Positions 34,260 through 44,540 of a stretch of DNA of 64,000 nt are shown piece after piece. The stretch comes from Anthonomus grandis grandis. Lineage: Eukaryota > Arthropoda > Insecta > Coleoptera > Curculionidae. The DNA lies in assembly GCF_022605725.1 (NCBI RefSeq), contig NC_065558.1, positions 1,674,001 through 1,738,000 of the forward strand, read 5' to 3'. A program made the position numbers and the translations under genes. How positions within the stretch are numbered: the first letter of the stretch is position 1; each line of letters opens with the position of its first letter. The notes under the pieces are model-generated. The model did no database searches, had not been told where the DNA came from, and saw only the letters and a list, made by a program, of their open reading frames with translations.

Positions 34260-36845
34260 TACAGCAATACGAGCAGTTAATCAGCAAGATAATTTGATTA
34301 ATCAAGATTATAAGAGGGTAGGTATGAATTTTACTGTTGTGTATTCTAATATTCGATCGATGAACACCGGATTTGACGAATTTTCAAATTATGCGTCCGA
34401 TTACGACTTTCACATTTTGGGACTGTCAGAATCGTGGTTAACTCCTAAGCATGATAGCAGTAGTTTCGAAATTCCTGGATATAAACTTATTAGGAGGGAT
34501 CGAGTAGGAAGGGGTGGAGGCGTAGGGATATACATTAAAAACAATTATAAAAATGAAGATATATATTTTAATGTAATTTCAGCTGATTTTGAATATGCTA
34601 GCATTAAACTTAATATAATAAAAAGATCAATTCTGTTTACAACTGTGTATCGTTCGCCGTCATCTAATGCGGATCATTTTATTGATTGGTTAGAGGAAAT
34701 ATGTAGCTTATCCTTGCCATTTTACGATCAGGTTATCTTTGTTGGAGATATTAACATTGACTTTTTAAAACAACATTCACCGAAAAAAAAAACTTGCAAG
34801 ACTCTTAGAAATTTTTAACCTAAAACAGGTTGTTACAGAACTGACTCGAATAAATTTTGCTGCAAACAGTTTTAGCCTCATTGATGTTGTTATAACAAAC
34901 CAGTCATCAATCATAAAAAATCAGGTTCAGTAAGTACTTCGCCAGACATTTCAGACCATAATATGGTATATGTTTTGGATTTTGCTATGGGACGTGATAC
35001 TGTTAAATACATCCAGTATAGAAATTATAATAATATAAATCGCGATCAGTTTAACATAGACGCAGAACAGCTACCATGGGATAATATATAATATACACAA
35101 GATATAGATAAAAACATTGACATATTTAATAGGAATATATTATTTTTAATAAATTAACATGCTCAGCTATTTAGTATACTGCCTCTGGTATCCAAAATTT
35201 TAGAAAGGTTCGTGCACCAACAAATATGCAGCTTTGTTGATTTTTATAATATTATCCCGGACTGCCAATCGGGTTTTAGAAAGAACTTTAGCACTACCAC
35301 GAGTCTAGTACACCTTCTTAATAACTGTAGGATAAATGAGGAAAAAAAGGAAATAACATGTCTTGGATTACTGAATTTTAGTACAGCTTTCGATACTTTA
35401 AACCACGAATAACGCGATTAATTTCTTTAAGTCATATCTTAATAACAGAGCGAATTGCGTAGTAATAAACAAGGCTTTTACAACTGAAAAATCAAGTTAT
35501 TATCCTCTATCTACCGGTGTTCCCCAGGGTTCTATTTTGGGGCCGTTGCTTTTTTCATTTTGTGTTGCAGATATGAAATCCTTCATAAAGTACTCAATGT
35601 TATAACAATATGCTGACGATTCCCAGCTGTATACTTCATTTTCACCTGAAACTCTACCCATAATAGAAGAACAATTTAATAAGGATTTAGAAAATATAGA
35701 TAACTTTTCCTGCGACCATAATTTGAAATTAAATTCGTCTAAATCATGTGTAATTTTTCTGGGTGGTGGAAAGAACGCCCTTAATGCAGCAACAACTTTA
35801 AATGCAAAAATTCATAATGAGCAGCTACCAGTAGTACGAGAGGTCAAAAACTTAGGAGTATACCTTGATAGCGGTATTTCATTTTAAACACATATAAAGA
35901 ATAAGCGCAAAATTGCATACATGCGCTTAAGAAAACTTTAGGGCTTAAAAAATCATTTACCTCCTAAAACTAAATATTTTTTATTTCCTTATTTGATTAT
36001 TGTGATGTGGTATATTAGGATTCATTGACTGAAGATTCCGCTTACTCAATACAAAAACTTCAGAATTGTTGTATGCGTTTTTCTTACAAAATTCCATTTA
36101 GAGGTCATATTTCTCCTTATTTAAACAATAACATTCTAAAAATCGTAGAAAATATCACTCGTATATAAATTTGTAAATTTATACAATTTTATAAATATTC
36201 TTCATGAGCATAACACTAGATTTATAAATTTATTTAGAAAACCACAGCATAGAACACCAAATTTTCAAAAGTCTGTTGTTTTTGTCGCTTCTCAACTTTG
36301 GAATAGACTTCCGGCTAATTGCAAAAGTTTTCCGTTTACTGTAGTTAAAAAATATATTCGTAATAAACTGCTTGATTTTCAAAAAACAATACTTAATCTA
36401 AAATAAAAATTAAAAGAGCCGAGCCGCTCGATTTTCTATTGCCGTCTACTTATTATTGTTATAAATATTAATTAATTTACCTTTCCTGCATATACAGAAC
36501 CCCTGCCTGCTTCGCCTTACTTAAATATGATACTCAACACATGCATGTCTCGATTAATTAAGAAAATCTTTTTTTTTACTCTTAATGTTTTTGAAGGGCT
36601 ATGCACACAGGTTCTATCTTATGATGAACCTGTGTAAACGGTTCTCTATAATCGCGGCATGGTCTTATTTATCATGTGTTTGGTAGGTTGTACAACATAT
36701 GTATATTATTATGCTACAATTTTGTATATGATTATTTATTTACCTTCATGATTAAATTTGTTTTGAAATAATTAGAAAAAGAAGTTTAGGTATTATTATT
36801 AAATGTAATAAACGCTTCTTGATGGGGTAAAAAAATTAAAAAAAA
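34260..36845 (+). mobile_element. CR1/L2-like LINE, defective copy
   Basis: A non-LTR retrotransposon ORF2 is recognisable. The endonuclease part (34324-35089) shows YSNIRSMN, LGLSESWLTP, GRGGGVGIYI, TVYRSPSS, FVGDINIDF and, after frameshifts, ISDHNMV. A reading-frame break lies at an A run near 34790. A deletion near 35160 joins it to the reverse transcriptase at ILPLVSKILERFVHQQ. Further marks are FSTAFDTLNHE (motif A, with the preceding Asp changed to Asn), STGVPQGSILGPLLF and YADDSQLY (catalytic loop intact), LNSSKS and a C-terminal FVASQLWNRLPANCKSF. The ORF ends at 36405; a 3' UTR runs to an A-rich end near 36845. Several stops and frameshifts make it inactive. The plus-strand copy lies 3 kb upstream of the gene A promoter. 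Confidence 0.88.
36605..36634 (+). other. Hairpin in the LINE 3' UTR
   Basis: ACACAGGTTC and GAACCTGTGT form a perfect 10-base-pair stem around a 10-base loop. Stem-loops near the 3' end of LINE RNA are often the site recognised by the reverse transcriptase; that role here is inferred. Confidence 0.55.
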
Positions 36846-36849
36846 GCTG

Positions 36850-38150
36850 TTCAGCTATATATAGAAAAAGTATATTAAAATTATTGGGAAATGTACAAAA
36901 ATTGCTTTAAGGAAATAAGGTTAAAAACTAAAATCAACCTAAAAAAAACAAAAAATATATTATTTTTGTTATTTGAAAAAAAATGCATTTTTATGTTTTT
37001 AAAAACATGTTAATTATTTAAGAAGCAAAAATTACTTTTATTTTATTAAAAATTTCCATTTTTCTTTTATCTTCTTATTGTCCTAAAGAAATGCCAAAAT
37101 GGTATTAAGTTACTACATGAACTTTTTATAGAAGGATACTTTATACAATACCCTCATATTTTAAGTTTACTTTAAAAAAATTATCCTAATTTTTTGGACT
37201 ACCTTGAAAATTTTGAAAAATTGGAACGTTTTCTGACACATGAAACGGTTTCTTATAGCAAAAAAAAAGGATACTTTTTTAATGGAAAATATAAGATATT
37301 CGCGTATAAAATTAGTAAACTTAAGGAAAAACTGCTTAAAAATTAAAAAAAAATAAATAAAGTAACTAAAATTGTCTTTGTAAAATAAAGTAACTAAAAT
37401 TGTCCCTTGAAAAATAGTACTTTTTTTGCTTTTAAGGTTTGAAAATTTTTCAAAAAGTAAAAATTCCCACCAATTTGTTAATAATTTCCCAATTTTCTCA
37501 GTTTCTTATTTTCCTAAAAAAAAAGTCATGTAAGTCGCAAAATTTTTATTTTTTTTTTGAAAAAAATTTAAGCTCTGCTATTAGAAATTCTATTAAAACA
37601 AATTCAATATTTTTGAAAATTTATTTTTTTTTGTCTAAAAAGATAGGTTTTGAAGATATAATAGCATATTTTCTGCAAAAAAATTTAGAATTTTTTTTAA
37701 AATGTTCCTGTTATGCCCAAAATATCTGTTAATGAACAAAAATTCTAATATTACATGCGTATTTCAAAACCTACCGATTTAATGGCTTTTGGACCCTGGT
37801 TAACAAAAGTATCTCTAACTTAGAAACTCTTTGAGGTACAAAAAACGTTCTTATATGAAATTATTGGGCAAGAAACAACTTTTCTTTTCACAAAATCCTT
37901 TTATAAAAATTTAAATTATTTCATAAAATAAATGCCAATAAAGTAGAAAATTGCTATGGGAATTCTCGAGGTGTATAGCCTTTTTTGTTTAAATTCTACT
38001 TGTCTGGTCGTCAGTAAGTTTGCAAGTTTGCACCAATTGAAAATGTTACTATTAATCTTACACTGCTAAAATTTTGTATTGTTCTCAGACGACTTCATCA
38101 GTATTCTATGACCATATGAGTCTGTTACAAGCTACTCAGGCAGACCTTCA
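36850..38150. other. AT-rich intergenic DNA
   Basis: A and T runs dominate. The 97-codon plus-strand ORF at 37439-37732 is mostly Phe, Lys, Asn and Ile from T and A runs and is not a credible gene. Confidence 0.4.
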
Positions 38151-38194
38151 ACAGCTCAAATCCTGCTTATTTTTAAATTAACCCACAAAAATTC

Positions 38195-38520
38195 AAAATT
38201 ATATTCTTCCAGGCAGATAATTGTATGACTGGAATAAAATCATTATTTTTTTTGAGGCAGTAGAACCTACTTTTGACAAGTATAGTTTTTAACAAGAATA
38301 TCGTCTTCAAATGCCTGGAATAGAGATGAAATTTTGCCAAGCAATTAAAGTATAGTAGTCTAGTATAAGAAAATCATTCAGTCAGTTTAATATTAGGTAC
38401 TCGACCAACATCTCTTTTTGCTAATAATTCAAAAAAGATGCATAACTTAAGTGCATACGACTCTCATCTTATTATTTGTTTCTCAATAAATTACTACAAT
38501 TATTCAAGCAACTTTTTTTG
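38195..38520 (+). repeat. Box-hairpin dispersed repeat, partial copy
   Basis: It has decayed boxes (TTCCAGGCAGATAATTG, TTGAGGCAGTAGAA, AAATGCCTGGAATAGAG) and the family tail (TTGCTAATAA ... GCATAACTTAAGTGCATACG then ACTCTCATCTTATTAT), also seen near 40.4, 41.8, 45.7, 60.4, 60.9 and 63.35 kb. Confidence 0.55.
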
Positions 38521-39249
38521 ACCTATAGACATACGACTTGAGATACTATATACCTATTCATTGTCTTTTAGGTGTCTGAGGCCATTTGATTCCTTTAATT
38601 AAACCCACTCTTTATTTGCTAATTAAATTAGAGCATAAAGGCATTTTTAAAAATTAATTTAGAAATTTTCAAATACATACTTAAAATATATTTTTTGATC
38701 CTTCAGTTTTAATACAATTGAAAGCACGAGATCAACTTTAAGGAAGACAATGCATAAGGAGAATTTTCAACTGAATTTTTCAGGCAATAGAAAAATTTGA
38801 TAAGGGTCTTTTTTGTTAGAAAAATGATTCATAGAATAATTTTCGTTACTCTTAAGTAATTCAGGGTTTTTTTGTTATATACTAAGTAATTTTTTTAATC
38901 CTTTTAAACAACTCCTGTAAAGTGTATTTTCTTATTTTTTTTTCAGGAAATAATAATTTTATAATTATTTTAGACAACCTAAAGCAAAAAGGCAACTATT
39001 TGATACTTTCCCATATAACTAAAGTAGTTTTTTAAATATTCCAGGAAGCTGGGGCCTTAATTAAAACCACGAACTTTTTCAGGTTTCATGTTTTTAATAT
39101 TTTCAACACACTTAATAATTTTTTTTTAATTAACATCAATTAATTTCCTTTATTCCTTTTGCAAAAATTATATTGCAAATATGTTGGGTATATTTTAAGC
39201 ATATAAGATTATCAATACAATAATTTTATTTCATATTATTAAAAACGCC

Positions 39250-39870
39250 TTTAAAGGGTATTAAATTTATCAATCTAACCGCACGCACATCAAGCACATA
39301 CATATATAAATGGCATTTCGATATTAAAACTACTAAATCAATCATTCACAGACGCACGTTCTCCTAAAAACATAAATTCTAACTTTTAATCACACAATGC
39401 GACCCTCACATTTGTCCAGCAAAAAAATCCAATTAAATCAACGGTACTAAGTTTCCAATTTACCAATGCGAAGATGATAGACGTGCAATTTCACACAGCA
39501 AAAAAAAAATGAATTTTAACTACATTTGTTCCGCTAGATTTAACCCCAATAATAAAGTGAATTTTCATATTTCGACGGCCGATCATTCTCGTAATTTATG
39601 TGCATACTAAACTCCCTTGTCAATAATATTTTCCCGAACATTGTTTACATCATTGAATGGAATTAATTTCGACTGAAATAAAACGACATCGCCGCGATGT
39701 ATTCGTGAACTTTTAATGAAGCTGTCCTTCATGTAAACACAACAGTGTTTGGATCTTAAATTAATTCGACACACCAGTAAATTTGGGGGAAAAATAGGCT
39801 GAATTAATTCACGAGGGTTACGCGAGAAATTATTTTCTAGCTTTATTGTAGTATGTCAATCTTTTTTTCA
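39250..39870. other. Complex non-coding island between genes
   Basis: This 600-bp block is clearly less AT-rich and less repetitive than its surroundings, has no ORF, and holds many TAATTA/TTAATT words plus CpG patches (CGACATCGCCGCGATG near 39685). It lies about 8 kb upstream of the gene A promoter and 5 kb beyond the end of gene B. It may be a conserved enhancer; this is inference from composition only. Confidence 0.25.
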
Positions 39871-40179
39871 ATAATCCAGAACAGTTTTCTAGAGTTTCAA
39901 ATATAAATTGAGTTAATTGGGTTTTAAGGTTCGTTGTTGGATTTCACACCATTGTGGTGACTTTACCTTTAAGAAGTCCTGCTGTGATCCTACCATCACC
40001 AAATAATGAGAATATAGGAGCAGATAATTCCATAAAGGCTTTCAAGTGCATTAATATCTATGGATTATGATAGTTAATAAACAACTGATGAGGTGCAAAA
40101 TTAAATCCTTTCAGGCAGTAAAAGTATATTTTCTACAAGTATAATTACAGGTACTCTTCCGGTCAATTGAAGTATTGTC

Positions 40180-41108
40180 GTGATTAACTGCCTGGAATAA
40201 AATCCATATATTTTTCAGGCAGAAGATGGTCATCAATTGCCTGGAATATAAATTACATTCTTCCAGGCAGTCAAAATTTAATAGTGATCAATTGCCTGGT
40301 ATAAAAGAAAACATTAATTTTTTGCTAATAACCTAAATCTCATCAAATATCTATATATATGAAATGCAGAACTTAAAATGAAAATGCATAACTTAAATGC
40401 ACATGACCCTAAATTTATCTAATTATTTTAAAAATTAAATATTTGAATTGTAAATAAATTATTACAGTTATTTTTCTAGGTAGTAGACGTACTCAACTGC
40501 CTGGATTAAAAATAATAAAATTCATAATTGAGTTATTTAAGATAAAAAAATGTACGTCTCAAATAGCCTAAAATAGAGATAACTGGCATTTTTTGTTCAA
40601 CTAATTACAATTGTTGAATTTGTAGGTCACTAAGTATGAAAATCGCTTTAATTTTTTTTGATGCAATTAAAAATTAGTCTTCAGGTAATTAAGAGCAATT
40701 TTTTTCGTATACTGTTTGTCCAAAAATACTAGTTAGAACATATATATTTTTTAATATTTAAGATATTTTTTGTATACTTAATATTTGTTGTGTTGTTTTT
40801 ATTAGAATTAAGATCATATAATTTATATTTATATTTACAGTCTTTCAGGTAATTAAGGTAATTTTTCCAGGTAGGTCACATAGGTTTTTTGTTTTTCCCA
40901 AAATGCCTGGAAGAACTTATAAAAAAATTAAAGTTTCTTATTTGAATGTATTTAAGCGTCTGGAATAAATAAATATAGAAATAATTTATTTATGCAACTT
41001 TAACTACAACAAAACCATTTTCTAAATAGGTATCTTATGATGCATGATTAGGAGCTTATCTGTACATATAAGTAGGAGCACCAGGACATTTTTCAATTTT
41101 TTAATGCA
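40180..41108 (+). repeat. 0.9-kb direct duplication, copy 1
   Basis: From GTGATTAACTGCCTGGAATA to CACTT/CAATTTTTTAATGCAT, this block is repeated nearly base for base at 45505-46412. It carries four or more CAGGCA/TGCCTGG hairpin boxes at its left end and the GCATAACTTAAATGCACATG family tail, then about 600 bp of unique filler. The same orientation and sharp ends suggest a recent duplication or transposition. Confidence 0.8.
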
Positions 41109-41439
41109 TCTTTTTGCCCTTTTAAGGTATTCCTTCAGAAAATTTCAGTAAAAAAGAACGATTTTAAATATTCAAACTTTTCAGAGTTTGAAGGTATTTT
41201 TTATTATTTTCTTTCCCAAATTACCTAATGACAATTTTATATCAAGTTTCAAATCTGCCAGACATTTTTTAAGCAATCACAGCATTTTGTTATAGATAAT
41301 AGATAGAAAACGCTAATTTTTTCATTCTTTACAGGCATCTTCTTTGTTGTTACGAAATTGTTGAAGGCAACTTTAATAAACAAGAAATCCCAAGTATTTA
41401 AGAATTATTTTTTTAACAGCATACTTACCTAAAATATTA

Positions 41440-41880
41440 GAAGAATAATGTCATCAATTGCCTGGAATAAAGAGTAAATTCTTCCAGGCAGTTGAAGTAT
41501 AATCATGATCAACTGCCTGGAATAAAATTAAAATTCGTCCAGGCAGTTGCAGTGCATTTTTTACAATTACAATTACAGATATTCTTCCAGGAAGTTGAAG
41601 TGTTATCGGGATCAACTGCCTGGAATAAAATAAACATTTTTCCAGGCAGTAAATGCTATTTTTTTACATAAAGACTTTCTAAGAAGATTAACGTCATCGA
41701 TTGCCTGGAATAAAAAAATCATTCAGGCAACTAAGTAGTCGACGAACGCCTTTTTTTTGCTAATAACGCAACCATAATTAAATGAAGATTTTTAAAATAT
41801 AAATGCATAACTTAAATGCATACGACGCGCATTTTATTTATTTTTTCAATTTCCTAAAAAAATTAAATATATTAAAAGAT
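41440..41880 (+). repeat. Cluster of CAGGCAGTTGA hairpins
   Basis: The best hairpin is at 41482-41522: TTCCAGGCAGTTGA and TCAACTGCCTGGAA are exact inverted copies (14 bp) around 13 bases. Similar pairs follow near 41550-41625, 41640-41705 and 41720-41735. The family tail (GCTAATAACG ... GCATAACTTAAATGCATACG) follows at 41755-41830. Confidence 0.75.
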
Positions 41881-41889
41881 TTTTAAATA

Positions 41890-43130
41890 AATGATAAAAA
41901 ATTCCCTTTTCCTATTTATTAATTTGTGAAAAAATCCTTTTAATTATACATGTAAAAAAATGTAGGAATTGCCTTAAAAATGCCTGCAATGTTTAAAAAT
42001 CTTTCTGTCTTAATTCTTCTTCTTTTTACTCTTAATCATTTACAGAAAATATAGCTTAAAAATACTGGAAAAAACATGAAAAAAAAATATTTAGGAAATG
42101 AGTTTTTATAGGTTAAGTTTTATAAAAAAAAACATTTGTTAAAGGTAATTTTAAAGCTTAAATACAATTTAATTAAAACCTTTTTTAAGGAATAATAAAA
42201 AAAAATTCTTCTAAACAGTTTAAGAAATTAAACAATTTTTTTTTTAAATTTCAATGTCACTCACCTATAAAACTTACATAAACTACCTAGAAATTTAACT
42301 ACCTTGAAAGACTATTAAATAAATATATAAATTATACGATTTAATTTAAATAGAATCAACAAAAAAGTAATATAGAAAAAATATGTCTCTAAAAAACTAG
42401 ATTTTGGTCCTAAGTTTAATAGATGTTTTTATGTTCCTAATTATATATAAAAAATACTTTAAATATTTAAAAAAAAAATTAAAATGCATTTAATTAAATT
42501 AAAAAACCAAAATTATTCTCATACGTATTTAGAGAAAAAGAGTAAGTCAGAGAAAAGTATATATCATCCCTACAAAAATACTTTAAATTATTGGAAAGAA
42601 TACTCATTTAATTAAACAAAAAAATGCCATTAAATACCTGGAATATGACAAGCGTATCTTAGTTACCTAAAAAAAATGTTGAAAGTCTTTAATTTATTCC
42701 AGGCAATTATTCACTACTATACTCCAAGTTCCTGGAAGAGAGCTTAATTGCACGACTTTTTTATAAAGCTGATTTATAGCTATAATGTTACTTGCTGTAA
42801 GAATATTTATACTGCCTCCACTATAAGGAAAAACGCCTCTGTAAGCAATTGTATCTTATAGTTTACTTGTAGAAGCTCCTAAATACATTTATACAAGCTT
42901 AATTAAGAAAGTAGGTGGTGTTTTATAAGTATTATTTAGGTTACATGTATAAGTTTAGAAGGTTATTTAAAAAACCTTTACAAGGCAAGTATTCCATAAA
43001 AAAGTTAGGGCATTTTAAAAAGCAGGTTTATTAAAGTTGCAAGAAACTAATAAGATTTTAATGGTTTTCGCCATTTTGATTTTAGTGCCACAGGGAAATT
43101 AATGGTGTGTGTGTACTGTGTGCAAAGTTA
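41890..43130. other. AT-rich intergenic DNA
   Basis: Scattered single boxes (TTCCAGGCAATTATTC near 42699, TTCCTGGAAGAG near 42730). No gene is seen. Confidence 0.35.
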
Positions 43131-43149
43131 GTGTAACACTCTTTATATA

Positions 43150-43375
43150 CGCAATATTGCAGATGAAATATTAAAATATAAATTGAAATTAAATATTGCT
43201 GAAATTTTATATAAACAATATTTCAGCAATAGTGTACTTGCAATACAGATGCAACATTACACTAGCTTTTTTACATATATGCATTATTAACTTTGCAATG
43301 TATGTGCAATATTGCATAAGTAATATATCAAAAGAATTATTGCTGCAATACTTCTGCAATATAACATGCCGATAG
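43150..43375. repeat. GCAATATTGC palindrome cluster with a hairpin
   Basis: GCAATATTGC or close variants occur near 43151, 43310 and in part near 43240, 43295, 43350 and 43360. A 12-bp perfect stem (TATTGCTGAAAT at 43194-43205 and ATTTCAGCAATA at 43220-43231) encloses 14 bases. The minus-strand ORFs here (43207-43508) are side effects of these repeats. Confidence 0.5.
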
Positions 43376-43849
43376 GGAATAGACAATAAAATTTTATTGC
43401 TTCTAAAATAATACAATATATACTTATAGGAATAGAGTATAGGCATAACAAGAAAAAAAATATATAAACAAAAACAAAATAAACAAATCTGCTAAATTTA
43501 TAAGGCACCGTTTACAAAAAATTACAGTCATAAAATGAGGCAAAATTATGTGATATAAAAAACTAAAACATTAACGTAAAAAATTGGCTATAGTTATAAT
43601 TTATGTAAACTATTCGCTAACCTTATTATATAAGAATATAAAATTGCATATACCAAAACTATATTATGTGTGAGAGAAATAAAATACTAATTATTGCTTA
43701 ATAACTTAAACACTAACCCCTATACCTCAATTTCTAATACAAAAAAAAAAATTACTCATTTATTATGAAGCTTCTAAGTCGAAGAATATTTTAAGAAAAT
43801 TATGTGCAACAGGTTTAACTTTTGAGGTATTATGTTGTAAAAAAAATAC

Positions 43850-44300
43850 TAAAAACGACCTAATCAGAAGAAATTAGACCCTGACGAAGAGGGACGCACT
43901 GAAAAATACGTGCTGAAAGTTCTGCTTTACATTTGCGTTACATATAGTGCACACATTGTCAAGATCTATAGTATAAGAAAATCTATTGAAAGTAGCTTTA
44001 GAAAAAGGGCAATTGGCAGTGCAGACTTGGCAGAAAGAAACTTTAAAAAAATTCTCCTAATATTTTATAATATTTTCTATGTTTTAAGATCAATCCCTTT
44101 TAAAAAAAAAAGGGCTAATTCGGCACTTTTTATGCTTCCGGAATTTTTACTAGTATCAGACATTCAACCATCCCTATTATCTCTAAAAGTCTTTTTCCAC
44201 CCATATTTAGTATTCGATATTTTCCAGTACTCTTGCCCTTTGAATTTGCATCAGTTAAAGTGCGTATTTAATTTCTCCCAGGCATTATAAGAAACAAATT
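43850..44300. other. More complex stretch beyond the gene B 3' end
   Basis: A 126-codon plus-strand ORF (43910-44290) is the second longest open frame in the window. It has a poor composition, lies just past the gene B end, and I do not believe it is a gene. On the minus strand, about 38 codons at 44130-44250 (GKYRILNMGGKRLLEII) resemble the NGxRLxEF region of RTE-type endonucleases, so this may be an old LINE scrap. Confidence 0.2.
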
Positions 44301-44334
44301 TCAAAATAAAACCACATCTCTAAGATACCAAACT

Positions 44335-44340
44335 TTTAAT
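44335..44340 (-). promoter_or_regulatory. Candidate poly(A) signal of gene B
   Basis: ATTAAA on the minus strand, about 87 bases after the gene B stop codon. It is the common one-base variant of AATAAA. Confidence 0.35.
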
Positions 44341-44426
44341 GTACATCCAACAAACCATGTTTTGATCTTAAACGTATGTGACGCGCTACAGCTTACTAGT
44401 AAATTACAAAAACAATACAAACTCCT

Positions 44427-44540
44427 TTACGAATTTGCGAGGGAATCCGACAAGTTGTCTTCGGCTACTTTCGTGGTTACGTCAATCGTCTTGAGGATTC
44501 CGATTATATCGTCTGCCAAGGCATACATTTCCTCTACAGT
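44427..44540 (-). CDS. Gene B exon 5 (terminal)
   Basis: The acceptor is CATTTAG before 44540, phase 0. It encodes 37 residues (TVEEMYALADDIIGILKTID then 17 more) and a TAA at 44427-44429. The plus-strand ORF over the same bases is a shadow. Confidence 0.7.
   Translation of the reverse strand, partial: TVEEMYALADDIIGILKTIDVTTKVAEDNLSDSLANS

Noticed and set aside
37439..37732. 97-codon plus-strand ORF
   Set aside because: Codons come almost entirely from A and T runs (Phe, Lys, Asn, Ile). There is no domain, no conserved context and no start signal.
43910..44290. 126-codon plus-strand ORF
   Set aside because: Its composition is not protein-like, no splice or promoter signals fit, and a weak antisense LINE-like reading exists. 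It is likely chance.
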